DNA of 15,631 nucleotides from Lachnospiraceae bacterium (GCA_009774465.1 VSNT01000094.1:1-15631), one strand, 5' to 3'. Shown: positions 1 to 7,539, counted from the stretch's first letter. A program made the numbers and translations. Notes: generated by a model not told the origin, from the sequence alone.

Positions 1-3000
1 AAAACAATCCAGATCCTGACGTACAGTAAACACGACGAAGGCGGAACCATTACCCAGACATGCTCATGCAGCATCTGCGGCGGCAGCGCTGTCTCTGTGG
101 GGTGTGACGGCAGCGCTGCGTCCATTACCTATACAGGAAGCGGAATTACGCCTTTCAGGCTCAGCTATTCCCCTGATAATGCCAGCAGCTGGCTGGGGAA
201 GGCGCCTGTGTTCGACCATAAAAATAATGTAAATGCCGGAACAGCTTCGGCAGTCATCAGGGTGGAAACTGCTGATGGACAAACGGTGGAAGTAAGGAAG
301 GAATTCCAGATTACCCCCAAACCGCTGTCAGATGCTTCGGTAGAGGTAAGTCCGGTTTCTGATTCCTACCAGTACACCGGAAGCCCCATTGAACCCGCTG
401 TAACAGTGCGTGACACTGCAGCCGGGGGCGGCAGGGAGCTGGTTAAGGATAAAGATTATACGGTCAGGTACGAGAATAATACAGAGGTCGGAAACGGGGC
501 TAAAATCATCATTGAGGGAAAGGGCAATTATACAGGAAGCCGTGAAATAACTTTTTCCATAGAAGACAAGAAGCCGGATGTCTCACAGGAGAAGCTTGAA
601 ATAGACTATTCCAAGGGAACCATAACTCTGCCTGAAGGCATCAGAGGCCAGGTGGAGGCCTATACAAATCCTGATGATCCGGAGGGAAGCAGAATCGAAA
701 TAAATGCGGATGGCTCCCTGTCCGGGGCGGAGCCTGGAACCGTCATCTACATCCGTTATCCCGGCAGTAAAAATCCTACGACGATTATAGTTCCGTCCAG
801 GCCGGCGAAGCCAGCGCCAAAGAAGGCGGCAGTGACTGGCAGTACGGTGGAAGTTGTCGATAAGGCTCCCAGGGAAGAATACCTTCTTGTGGAAGGAGGA
901 GTGACGGAACTCGACTGGAGCAACGCTGATGAGAGAGGGTACTTTGATAACCTTGCCCCAGATACGGAATACGATCTTTATGTACGGGTGAAGGCAGCAG
1001 GGGGAAATTTTGCTTCCGAACCTGCAAAAACAAAGATACGTACCATCGGAGTCAGCGGCGAGGGTGCAGATAAGCCCGGCAACGCTGTTTCGGGCGGAAT
1101 CAGTGAAGAGGGCGGGATGACCTACAGGGGAACCTGCGGCAGGGAATACACCCCTGTCATCACAGCAGGAGGAATAGAATACAGGCCGGAAGTGAAATGG
1201 GACGGGGACAGTGAAACAGGCACATGGACCTGTACGGTCCCCGCATCAGAGGCGGCAACGGTTACCTTTAAGAACCGTGACTGTACTGCCCTTAAGACAG
1301 AGCCGGAAGGTCTGGTTATTTATGCAGACAGCCCGCAGAATACAGAAAGCGGATTGATTGAATGGCTGAAAAATAACTGTACGGTAAAGGCAGAGTATGA
1401 CAACGGGACAAGCGTCGATGTAACCCAGGGAGTGGAATATACCACAAAAGATCCCTTTTCACAACAGGGTACAGCCTATAAATATACCGTTAATGAAGGC
1501 ACAGCATCAGGGGAAATCACCCTGACAGTAAAACCTGTGGCTGCCTCTTTCCAGGAGCTGGAACTGATGCAGAGCAGGAAGGAGGGCGGCTATACAGAGG
1601 AGGAAGTGGAAGGATGGCTTCCTGAAAAAGCCGCAGTTACCTACACGGGGGACGATTATACGTCAAAGACGGAAGAAAGGACAGTTACATGGAATACCGA
1701 TTCCATAGGAGCGGATTTTGGCGCGTCGGAAGGCATAAAGACCATAACAGGAACCGCAGACCTGCCCGGATGGGCGTCAGGAGATAAGACTGTCAGCATC
1801 AGAATCCGCTTTGTTGACAGGAAAATACTGACAGATGACCAGATGACGCTTTCCATATCCGGCTGGGATTATGGGGCGCAGGCTGCGCCAGTTCCCAAGG
1901 GAGGCATTGGTGTGGAGGACACGAACCAGACTTATACCTACCTTTACAGTGCCGACAATGGCACATCATGGGCGGATGCAGCCGGCCTCCCCAGATCCGG
2001 GAGCGGAAACATCCTTCCCGGCACCTACCTGGTGAAGATGACTTATGAAGGCAGTGAGTATGCAGGAACGAAAACAGGCTCCTTCACTGTGAAGCCCAAA
2101 ACCCTTACAGTGGAGAGAGGAACCCTTGCGGCAGCGGACCGGAACTATAACGGGACGACAGATGCTGTACTGAGCGGGAAGCCTGTGCTTAGCGGCGCGG
2201 CGGGAGGAGATGATGTTACGCCCGGCGGAATCCTTAAGGGAGAGTTTGCAGATAAGGGGCCGAAAAAGGATATCTCTGTGACCGTAACGGGATTTGAACT
2301 GACAGGCAGGGATGCCGGATGCTACAGGCTTGGCAATACAACGCTTACCTTAAAGGCGACGATCAACAATGCGGATGGCAGCACGCCATCCGGCGGAAAT
2401 ACTGGAAGCAGCGGAAATACTGGCAATAGTGGAAATACTGGAAGCAGCGGAAATACTGGCAATAGTGGAAATACTGGAAGCAGCGGAAATACCGGCAATA
2501 GTGGAAATACCGGAAACAGTGGAAATACTGGAAGCGGTGGAAATACTGAAAACAATGGAAATATTGGAAACAATGGAAATACTGAAAACGCTGAAAACAC
2601 TGGAAACAGTGAAAATACCGGCAACAGCGGAAGCCTCACCGAAAACAGTGAAAGCAGCGGAACTATCGGAGGAGGCAGCGCTGATAATGAAAGCATAAAC
2701 ACTGGTTCCGACCAAAAGACAGAAACGAAGGTGGAAGGAGCAGCAGGGCAGTCCGGGCAGGCCGGGGCCGCAGAAACGGAAAACACAGAAGCATCAGGAC
2801 AGGGCAACGGTGCACAGGAAGGAAGCGTACTGCAGCTGGAAGACGTTTCGGTACAAACCGTACAGGCTTTGGAGGAGAAAGGCAGGATTCTTATATCCGG
2901 CGGGGCAGAGGCATCTGCCACAGCAGGCAATCTGACAGGGGGCGCTCCGGCAGCCGCAAGACTGATGGTCGGGGATGGAACAGTCCTTGTCACGGTAGCC

Positions 3001-3624
3001 TGTGCAGAGGGCGGATACACAGCCGGGACAAAGGATGCAGCTGCAGTGGTCAATGCAGTCCTGACACCAGAGCAGATAAAGCATGTGAATGAGGGGGAAA
3101 CCATAGAAGTCCGGATAGATATCAGGGATATTTCAGAAAGTATGCCGCCCCGGGATCTGGAGACGGTGGAGAAAGGTTGTGAGGTATATGGAAGATACCT
3201 TCCTGATTTGAAGCTGGGAGGTTATGTGGATATTTCTGTGTATGTGAAGACAGGGGACAGCGGCTGGAATGCGGTAACCGAGACAGGGGAGCCGATTGAG
3301 GTAGTAATCGGCATACCGGAAGAACTAAGGGGGGACGGAAGGGAGTATTACATTATCCGTGCCCACGAAAACAGATATGCCCTGTTAAACGATATGGACG
3401 ACGTACCGGAAACCATAACGATAATTACGGATATGTTCTCAAGCTATGTGATTGCATACCGGGAGGCAGGAGGAGTGTATGGCAGTGCAGTGTGCGGGCT
3501 GTGCCATATCTGCCCCACATTCCTTGGAATATGCTGTTATATCTGGCTGGCGGTCATAGCAATAGCGGCCATAGGGGCTGTGATTGTGATTCAGAGAAGA
3601 AAAAAGGAAACGACAAAAGCGTAA
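1..3624 (+). CDS. Large multi-domain cell-surface protein, 5'-truncated by the window
   Basis: The reading frame is open from base 1, so the real start lies upstream; 1207 residues are visible (numbered here from base 1). In order: Cys cluster C21-x-C23-x2-C26; two YTG/GKGNYTG Ig-like modules (about 41-190); a fibronectin-III-like stretch (268-347); Ig-like segments (420-610); an MBG-like module (608-700); a YDG-like module (701-790, with a DGTTDAVLSG-type segment); a Gly-Asn-Thr-Ser stalk of about thirteen 6-residue repeats (799-876); a C-terminal extracellular domain (947-1157); then a Cys-rich motif CxxCHxCPTFLGICC (1165-1179), a hydrophobic span (1180-1197) and a QRRKK tail. No LPXTG is visible, so anchoring is probably by the transmembrane helix. 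Codons are more GC-rich than in the gene that follows. A role in adhesion or cell-wall architecture is inferred from the modules; ligand unknown. Module names are from pattern recognition only. Confidence 0.85.
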   Translation, partial: KTIQILTYSKHDEGGTITQTCSCSICGGSAVSVGCDGSAASITYTGSGITPFRLSYSPDNASSWLGKAPVFDHKNNVNAGTASAVIRVETADGQTVEVRKEFQITPKPLSDASVEVSPVSDSYQYTGSPIEPAVTVRDTAAGGGRELVKDKDYTVRYENNTEVGNGAKIIIEGKGNYTGSREITFSIEDKKPDVSQEKLEIDYSKGTITLPEGIRGQVEAYTNPDDPEGSRIEINADGSLSGAEPGTVIYIRYPGSKNPTTIIVPSRPAKPAPKKAAVTGSTVEVVDKAPREEYLLVEGGVTELDWSNADERGYFDNLAPDTEYDLYVRVKAAGGNFASEPAKTKIRTIGVSGEGADKPGNAVSGGISEEGGMTYRGTCGREYTPVITAGGIEYRPEVKWDGDSETGTWTCTVPASEAATVTFKNRDCTALKTEPEGLVIYADSPQNTESGLIEWLKNNCTVKAEYDNGTSVDVTQGVEYTTKDPFSQQGTAYKYTVNEGTASGEITLTVKPVAASFQELELMQSRKEGGYTEEEVEGWLPEKAAVTYTGDDYTSKTEERTVTWNTDSIGADFGASEGIKTITGTADLPGWASGDKTVSIRIRFVDRKILTDDQMTLSISGWDYGAQAAPVPKGGIGVEDTNQTYTYLYSADNGTSWADAAGLPRSGSGNILPGTYLVKMTYEGSEYAGTKTGSFTVKPKTLTVERGTLAAADRNYNGTTDAVLSGKPVLSGAAGGDDVTPGGILKGEFADKGPKKDISVTVTGFELTGRDAGCYRLGNTTLTLKATINNADGSTPSGGNTGSSGNTGNSGNTGSSGNTGNSGNTGSSGNTGNSGNTGNSGNTGSGGNTENNGNIGNNGNTENAENTGNSENTGNSGSLTENSESSGTIGGGSADNESINTGSDQKTETKVEGAAGQSGQAGAAETENTEASGQGNGAQEGSVLQLEDVSVQTVQALEEKGRILISGGAEASATAGNLTGGAPAAARLMVGDGTVLVTVACAEGGYTAGTKDAAAVVNAVLTPEQIKHVNEGETIEVRIDIRDISESMPPRDLETVEKGCEVYGRYLPDLKLGGYVDISVYVKTGDSGWNAVTETGEPIEVVIGIPEELRGDGREYYIIRAHENRYALLNDMDDVPETITIITDMFSSYVIAYREAGGVYGSAVCGLCHICPTFLGICCYIWLAVIAIAAIGAVIVIQRRKKETTKA
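2395..2628 (+). repeat. 18-bp in-frame tandem repeat (13 units) encoding GNTGxS stalk
   Basis: Thirteen consecutive 18-bp units begin GGAAATACTGG or a close variant. The first units alternate GGAAATACTGGAAGCAGC and GGAAATACTGGCAATAGT, giving a 36-bp higher-order unit that is identical at 2395-2430 and 2431-2466 and nearly so at 2467-2502. Later units drift toward ENNGN and ENAEN. Unit length is a multiple of three, so gain or loss of units keeps the frame. The peptide is a flexible hydrophilic linker between the YDG-like module and the membrane-proximal domain. Confidence 0.95.
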
Positions 3625-3631
3625 GAGTAAG

Positions 3632-3660
3632 TTTACTTTGTGTTTTGTCCATGTTATACT
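3632..3660 (+). promoter_or_regulatory. Putative sigma-A promoter for the 63-aa gene
   Basis: TTTACT (3632-3637), a 17-base spacer and TATACT (3655-3660). The predicted start near 3667 leaves a leader of about 38 bases before the ATG at 3705. The -35 box matches only 4 of 6 consensus bases. The site follows directly after the surface-protein stop codon, and no hairpin terminator is evident between them. Confidence 0.5.
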
Positions 3661-3704
3661 GAATGTAACCAAACAATCGTTTTGTTGCTGTGGAGGTGAT
3701 ATAT

Positions 3705-3896
3705 ATGCCAACTGGTGTAGAAGTTGCGAAAGCTGCTATTGAGGATTTCAAGAAAATACAACGTTATATGCATTTTGCAAAAGAGGAAGGCGCTGCAAAA
3801 ACATATGCAGAACTAAAAAAAGAATATTTATCATTAAAAGCTATTCTGCAAGTTTGCGGTGTAAATTTAACAGATATTGATGAAATCAAAGAATAA
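3705..3896 (+). CDS. Small hypothetical protein, 63 aa
   Basis: The ATG at 3705 is chosen because GGAGGTGA (3692-3699), a near-perfect Shine-Dalgarno, sits five bases upstream; the in-frame GTG at 3690 would overlap that site. The product begins MPTGVEVAKAAIEDFKK and ends TDIDEIKE. It is soluble, Lys/Glu-rich and probably mostly helical, with one Cys and no signal peptide or membrane segment. Codon choice is strongly A/T-ending (AAA, TTA, GAA, TAT), unlike the surface-protein gene before it, which fits either a recent arrival or a small gene under different selection. It is flanked by the surface-protein gene and a 6S RNA promoter. I do not recognise the family and assign no function. Ribosome binding site, promoter and clean codons make it a credible gene rather than a chance frame. 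Confidence 0.72.
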   Translation: MPTGVEVAKAAIEDFKKIQRYMHFAKEEGAAKTYAELKKEYLSLKAILQVCGVNLTDIDEIKE

Positions 3897-3919
3897 ATAA
3901 AAAGCAAATTAAATTTCAG

Positions 3920-3948
3920 TTGTATTTTAAAAAAGGATTGGATATAAT
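3920..3948 (+). promoter_or_regulatory. Strong sigma-A promoter of the 6S RNA
   Basis: TTGTAT (3920-3925), a 17-base spacer and a perfect TATAAT (3943-3948). The predicted start at about 3955 coincides with the 5' end of the closing stem of the 6S fold, so promoter and structure support each other. Confidence 0.8.
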
Positions 3949-3954
3949 AAAAAT

Positions 3955-4142
3955 AACCTGAAATGTGCGACAACTCCTGTTAGTTTTGAACCTACAGATA
4001 CTTTCAACGGGATTCCTAAATTGTCTGATGGCTGTCAAGCCCTCACTCATTTTGAGGATTGGAAGGGAAGGCAAAAGTACAGATTGCGGTTACCCACCTA
4101 GCTTGGCTAGGAGTCAAAAGGCAGGAACCGGCATTTTGGGGA
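3955..4142 (+). ncRNA. ssrS: 6S RNA
   Basis: A rod-like fold of about 188 nt can be drawn by eye. The closing stem pairs 3957-3966 with 4131-4140 (10 bp including G-U). Next are TCCTG (3975-3979) with CAGGA (4122-4126) and TTTTGA (3984-3989) with TCAAAA (4114-4119). A large central bubble follows, whose 3' strand can form CCTAGC-TTG-GCTAGG (4097-4111). The apical arm includes CCTCA/TGAGG in 4044-4070. The TTTTGAACCTACA ... AACGGGATTCCTA and GTCAAAAGGCAGGAACC blocks match my memory of Firmicutes 6S sequences. 6S RNA binds the housekeeping RNA polymerase holoenzyme by imitating an open promoter and is a template for short product RNAs. An open frame crossing it (3965-4147) has no ribosome binding site and is ignored. 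Exact ends are inferred from promoter and stem. Confidence 0.8.
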
Positions 4143-4183
4143 TATGAAAACAGGAACTGTGTATAGCGGAGCCTGTGAGACAG

Positions 4184-4217
4184 AAGAAAAGCAGCCCATA
4201 TAGGGGCTGCTTTTCTT
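4184..4217 (+). terminator. Terminator hairpin after the 6S RNA
   Basis: The arms 4184-4197 and 4204-4217 pair over 14 bp around an ATATAG loop. The T-rich run (CTTTTCTT) is partly inside the 3' arm and there is no long U tract beyond it, so efficiency may be incomplete. The AAAAG...CTTTT arms could also work on the other strand. The next start codon is only 28 bases away. Confidence 0.75.
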
Positions 4218-4245
4218 ACTTCATAAAATTTAAAAGGGGATGTAA

Positions 4246-6633
4246 ATGGAAAGGCAGACTAGAATATTTGTAAAGCTTGCGTTGGTAATTGTACTTACCG
4301 TATTGTTCATATGGCTGATTGATACGGATAAAAATGTGTTGCAGATAAAACAGCCGGAAGGAGAATTTGTTTCTTCGTCAGATGTGTGGATACTGGTAAA
4401 TGAGCTTGGACTGGCAGGCATAAATACAGATAATGACTTTATGGAAGAAATACATATGCTGACTGGCTCGGAAGAGTATTTAAGTTATGGTACTTATGTG
4501 AAGATATTAGATGGTCTTTTGGGGGGAACAGACCAGGTTTATGAAAAGGAGAAGATTTTATATAAGAATAAATATAAAGAAGAATTCTTTGTTTTAAAGA
4601 AGGACTGGTATAATGGCTATGAGGTCATTCTGGCTTCTTTGGGACTGGGAGGCAGCATTTCGGAAGAAAAAGTGGATATTCTCTGCGGCAGTAGACAGCT
4701 TGTAGGGGAAAGGATGATAAATGAAGGCTGTCTGCTTGGAAAAAATATGGAAGAATATTTGTATGTTTCAGAGGATTTTGCAGATTTAAATTTTGTATCT
4801 GTAAAGGCTTATGTGAGGGAAAACCGTTTGCTTACGCTGATGGAGATTCTTCCGGATAAAAGTGTTTTGGAAAATGTCTGGATCATGGAGGGAGAAGGAA
4901 ACAGAGTTCAGTTTTTTTATGAAGGATTTGAAATTTCAGGGGAATATGCGAAGGCGGATAAAATGCAGGAGGGAGAAATAAAGCTGCTTCGGGAGCAGAT
5001 TGGGAATATTACTTTTAATGAGGGTGAAATTACAGATATATCTCTTAAAGAAGAGCGGATCAGCGGAAAGCTGCTTGGGCTTTCGGAAGGAAAACTGGAG
5101 CTGGAAGGGTATGGAGTTTTAGAAATTAATGAGGAAAATGTGGGATACAGGCTTTATGAAAGGCTGGAAAAAGCAGAATTATCAGATTTGATGATTGGTT
5201 ATGACTTTGCAGATTTTGTACTGGAAAATGGAAAAGTGTGCGCATTTTTACTTGCAAGAAAAGAAAAAATGGAAACCATCCGCGTGGTATTGAAAACCAC
5301 CGGATTTAACAGTGTATATCATGAGAGTATCCGGCTGTTCTGTCAGGAGCCTATGACCATTTATTATGGTGACTATGAAAACAGAATACAGGAAAAGATA
5401 GAGGCAGGTCAGGAGGTTATGGTAGAAGCGGGCAGTGATTATCTTTCAGGAGACAGGATGGAGATCGTTCCTGATGTGAATACCGCAAAGATTCAGGTAG
5501 CTTCTATGGAGCGCAGCCAGGGAGTGCCTGCTTACAGAGGAAGAATGGAAATTGTAAAGACAAAAGAAGGGCTTGTGCTTATTAACGAAGTGCTTCTGGA
5601 GGAGTATTTGTATTCTGTGGTACCAAGTGAGATGCCGGCTTCTTACCCCATAGAAGCGTTAAAGGCACAGGCAGTTTGTGCCAGAACTTATGGATATGGT
5701 TACCTGTTAAAGCCGGGGTATGCGGCCTTTGGGGCGCATGTGGATGACAGTGTGGGATATCAGGTTTACAATAATATTGCGGAAAATGTGAATTCCACCA
5801 AAGCAGTGAAGGAAACTGCCGGAGAATTGCTTTTGTATGAGGGAGAGCCTGTCAACGCCTATTATTATTCTACATCCTGCGGTTTTGGCGCTGATGCAGG
5901 AGTATGGAATGAGGAACAAAAGGAACAGTTTCCCTATTTAAATCCGGTTTATATTGGAAAAACACAGGAATTACAGGCGGAAGGCGTGGAAGAAGAAAAG
6001 GCATATACGCCGGAAGAACTTTCTGTGGAAGATAATTTTAGAGCATATATTACCGGGACGGATGAAAATGCATATGAAAGAGAAGAGCCCTGGTTCCGCT
6101 GGAGCTATCAGGTTGATGAACTGGATATTTCCATGCTTTCTGAAAGAATCAGCGAGAGGTTCCATGCAGCGCCGGGAAAAGTTCTTACCCTTACAGGGGA
6201 TAGCGGTAATTTGGAAGATCCTGAGTTATACGAATCAAAAGAGCCCCGGGAATTTAAAAAAGTATATGAGATCAGATGTTTAAAACGGAAAGAAGGCGGT
6301 GTTATAGATGAACTTTTAATTGAGACAGATAAAGGAACTTACAAAGTGATTTCCGAGTATAATATCAGATATATTTTAAATCAGGGAGGAGAGGTGATCA
6401 GGCAGGATGATTCCCCGTACACAGGTAATTCATTGCTTCCAAGCGCCTATTTGATAATTGATGTTGTAAAAAAGGATAAAAATGTGGTAGGATATACTAT
6501 TATTGGTGGCGGATACGGACACGGAGTAGGAATGTCCCAAAATGGCGCCAGGGCAATGGGGCTTTCTCACGCAGACTGTGAGAGTATTCTTTCCTTTTAC
6601 TTTCAGGGAAGCCAGCTTGATAAATTATATTAG
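4246..6633 (+). CDS. Membrane-anchored SpoIID/LytB-domain protein, 795 aa
   Basis: The ATG at 4246 follows AAGGGGA (4234-4240). Residues 8-25 form an uncleaved-looking transmembrane helix, so most of the protein should lie outside the membrane. Residues 30-340 are an acidic extension I do not recognise. From about 345 (IRVVLKTTGF) the sequence becomes SpoIID/LytB-like. The core has EEYLYSVVPSEMPASYP (E462 in the VPSEMP motif, equivalent to the glutamate needed for lytic activity in Bacillus SpoIID), LKAQAVCARTYGYGY, a YYYSTSCGFG segment and a C-terminal GGGYGHGVGMSQNGARAMG block (754-772). SpoIID cleaves glycan strands during forespore engulfment, working with SpoIIP and SpoIIM. This protein is over twice the usual 340 aa, so it may be a LytB-like relative rather than the sporulation enzyme itself, and I give no gene symbol. 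The yihY-like gene follows 23 bases later, probably in the same transcript. Confidence 0.88.
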   Translation: MERQTRIFVKLALVIVLTVLFIWLIDTDKNVLQIKQPEGEFVSSSDVWILVNELGLAGINTDNDFMEEIHMLTGSEEYLSYGTYVKILDGLLGGTDQVYEKEKILYKNKYKEEFFVLKKDWYNGYEVILASLGLGGSISEEKVDILCGSRQLVGERMINEGCLLGKNMEEYLYVSEDFADLNFVSVKAYVRENRLLTLMEILPDKSVLENVWIMEGEGNRVQFFYEGFEISGEYAKADKMQEGEIKLLREQIGNITFNEGEITDISLKEERISGKLLGLSEGKLELEGYGVLEINEENVGYRLYERLEKAELSDLMIGYDFADFVLENGKVCAFLLARKEKMETIRVVLKTTGFNSVYHESIRLFCQEPMTIYYGDYENRIQEKIEAGQEVMVEAGSDYLSGDRMEIVPDVNTAKIQVASMERSQGVPAYRGRMEIVKTKEGLVLINEVLLEEYLYSVVPSEMPASYPIEALKAQAVCARTYGYGYLLKPGYAAFGAHVDDSVGYQVYNNIAENVNSTKAVKETAGELLLYEGEPVNAYYYSTSCGFGADAGVWNEEQKEQFPYLNPVYIGKTQELQAEGVEEEKAYTPEELSVEDNFRAYITGTDENAYEREEPWFRWSYQVDELDISMLSERISERFHAAPGKVLTLTGDSGNLEDPELYESKEPREFKKVYEIRCLKRKEGGVIDELLIETDKGTYKVISEYNIRYILNQGGEVIRQDDSPYTGNSLLPSAYLIIDVVKKDKNVVGYTIIGGGYGHGVGMSQNGARAMGLSHADCESILSFYFQGSQLDKLY

Positions 6634-6656
6634 TTTAAAGTGATCGGGGAATATAC

Positions 6657-7514
6657 ATGTTACGACGACTTGCATTTATCGGATATGATTTTGGAAAACA
6701 AATGAGTAAAAAAAATATCAGCGCTTTTGCGGCAAGCACTGCGTTTTTCCTTTTTTTATCATTGATTCCGGCACTTATGTTGCTTTGCTCTATTTTGCCT
6801 TACACGCCGGTTACGGAGGCAAATTTGATGAATGCGGCGAGACAGATTACACCGGAAGCCATGCATGCACTGGTGACAAGTATAATTGCAGATGTTTATG
6901 ACAAATCCATAGGAATTATTTCTGTCACTGCGATTGCCACTTTATGGTCGGCTGGAAAAGGAGTATTGGCATTACTTCGGGGGCTGAATGCAGTAAATGA
7001 TGTGGAGGAAAACAGGAATTATCTGCTTCTGCGCCTGGCGGCATGTTTCTATATTGTATTGCTTTTAGCGGCGGTGCTGTTATCTTTATTGATTATGGTT
7101 TTTGGAAATTCCATTATCGGATTGATTGAGGAGATCATTCCTCAAACCTCTTATCTGTTTGATTTACTTTTACATTTCAGGTCCCTTTTTATATGGGCGG
7201 TACTGACGGTAGTAATTGCGCTGATGTATGCTTATGTACCGGGAACCAGGCAGGGCTTTAAAATGCAGCTTCCGGGGGCAGTGTTTGCAGCAGTTGCATG
7301 GAGTGTGATGACATGGGCTTTTTCCATTTATATAGACGTATTTAATGGCTTTACTACATATGGAAATCTGACTACAATTATTATTTTAATGCTCTGGCTG
7401 TACGCCGCAATGTATATCATTATGGCGGGGGCATATATGAACCGTTATTTTAAGCCGGCTTTTCAGTTTTTTGTGGGGAAAAAGCATATTGACAGAAAAG
7501 AAAAGATTGGCTAA
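6657..7514 (+). CDS. YihY/BrkB-family integral membrane protein, 285 aa
   Basis: The ATG at 6657 is preceded by GGGGA (6646-6650). About six hydrophobic segments are visible, near residues 24-50, 90-110, 128-155, 178-200, 208-230 and 240-262. The N-terminal SAFAASTAFFLFLSLIPALMLL and the central TLWSAGKGVLALLRGLN are the signature stretches of the YihY/virulence-factor BrkB family, and length is normal. The family was once labelled ribonuclease BN in error; a transport or envelope role is suspected but unproven. The tail (KKHIDRKEKIG) is basic and presumably cytoplasmic. The gene lies 23 bases after the SpoIID-like gene, suggesting an envelope-related operon. Its last codons contain the promoter of the following pheST leader. 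No separate terminator is seen after it. Confidence 0.9.
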   Translation: MLRRLAFIGYDFGKQMSKKNISAFAASTAFFLFLSLIPALMLLCSILPYTPVTEANLMNAARQITPEAMHALVTSIIADVYDKSIGIISVTAIATLWSAGKGVLALLRGLNAVNDVEENRNYLLLRLAACFYIVLLLAAVLLSLLIMVFGNSIIGLIEEIIPQTSYLFDLLLHFRSLFIWAVLTVVIALMYAYVPGTRQGFKMQLPGAVFAAVAWSVMTWAFSIYIDVFNGFTTYGNLTTIIILMLWLYAAMYIIMAGAYMNRYFKPAFQFFVGKKHIDRKEKIG

Positions 7515-7517
7515 AAT
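7489..7517 (+). promoter_or_regulatory. Promoter of the pheST T-box operon
   Basis: A perfect TTGACA (7489-7494), a 17-base spacer and TAAAAT (7512-7517). The -35 box and spacer lie within the last codons of the yihY-like gene and the -10 box overlaps its stop codon. The predicted start is about 7524, just ahead of the T-box structure. Confidence 0.75.
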
Positions 7518-7539
7518 GTAAGTCAGTTGAGGAAATCAG

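Noticed and set aside
2395..2628. Possible CRISPR array from the evenly spaced repeats
   Set aside because: The repeats are contiguous 18-bp units with no unique spacers, and they encode an in-frame protein linker.
2369..2698. 109-aa plus-strand frame made of EILEAAEILAIVE repeats
   Set aside because: A second frame of the same tandem repeat inside the surface-protein gene.
2322..3104. 260-aa open frame on the minus strand, Pro/Phe/Leu repeat-like
   Set aside because: It is the antisense shadow of the Gly-Asn-Thr-Ser repeat; an 18-bp repeat without stops stays open in several frames. No ribosome binding site or family resemblance.
3690..3704. GTG at 3690 as the start of the small gene
   Set aside because: It overlaps the GGAGGTGA that serves the ATG at 3705 and has no ribosome binding site of its own.
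3965..4147. 60-aa open frame on the plus strand
   Set aside because: It lies wholly over the 6S RNA structure, lacks a ribosome binding site and has no protein-like composition.
4222..4229. CATAAAAT resembling a sigma-E -10 box for the SpoIID-like gene
   Set aside because: A start there would leave under about 12 bases before the ATG, overlapping the ribosome binding site, and no suitably spaced -35 element is present.
5954..6283. 109-aa Lys/Arg-rich plus-strand frame
   Set aside because: Out-of-frame shadow within the SpoIID-like coding sequence.
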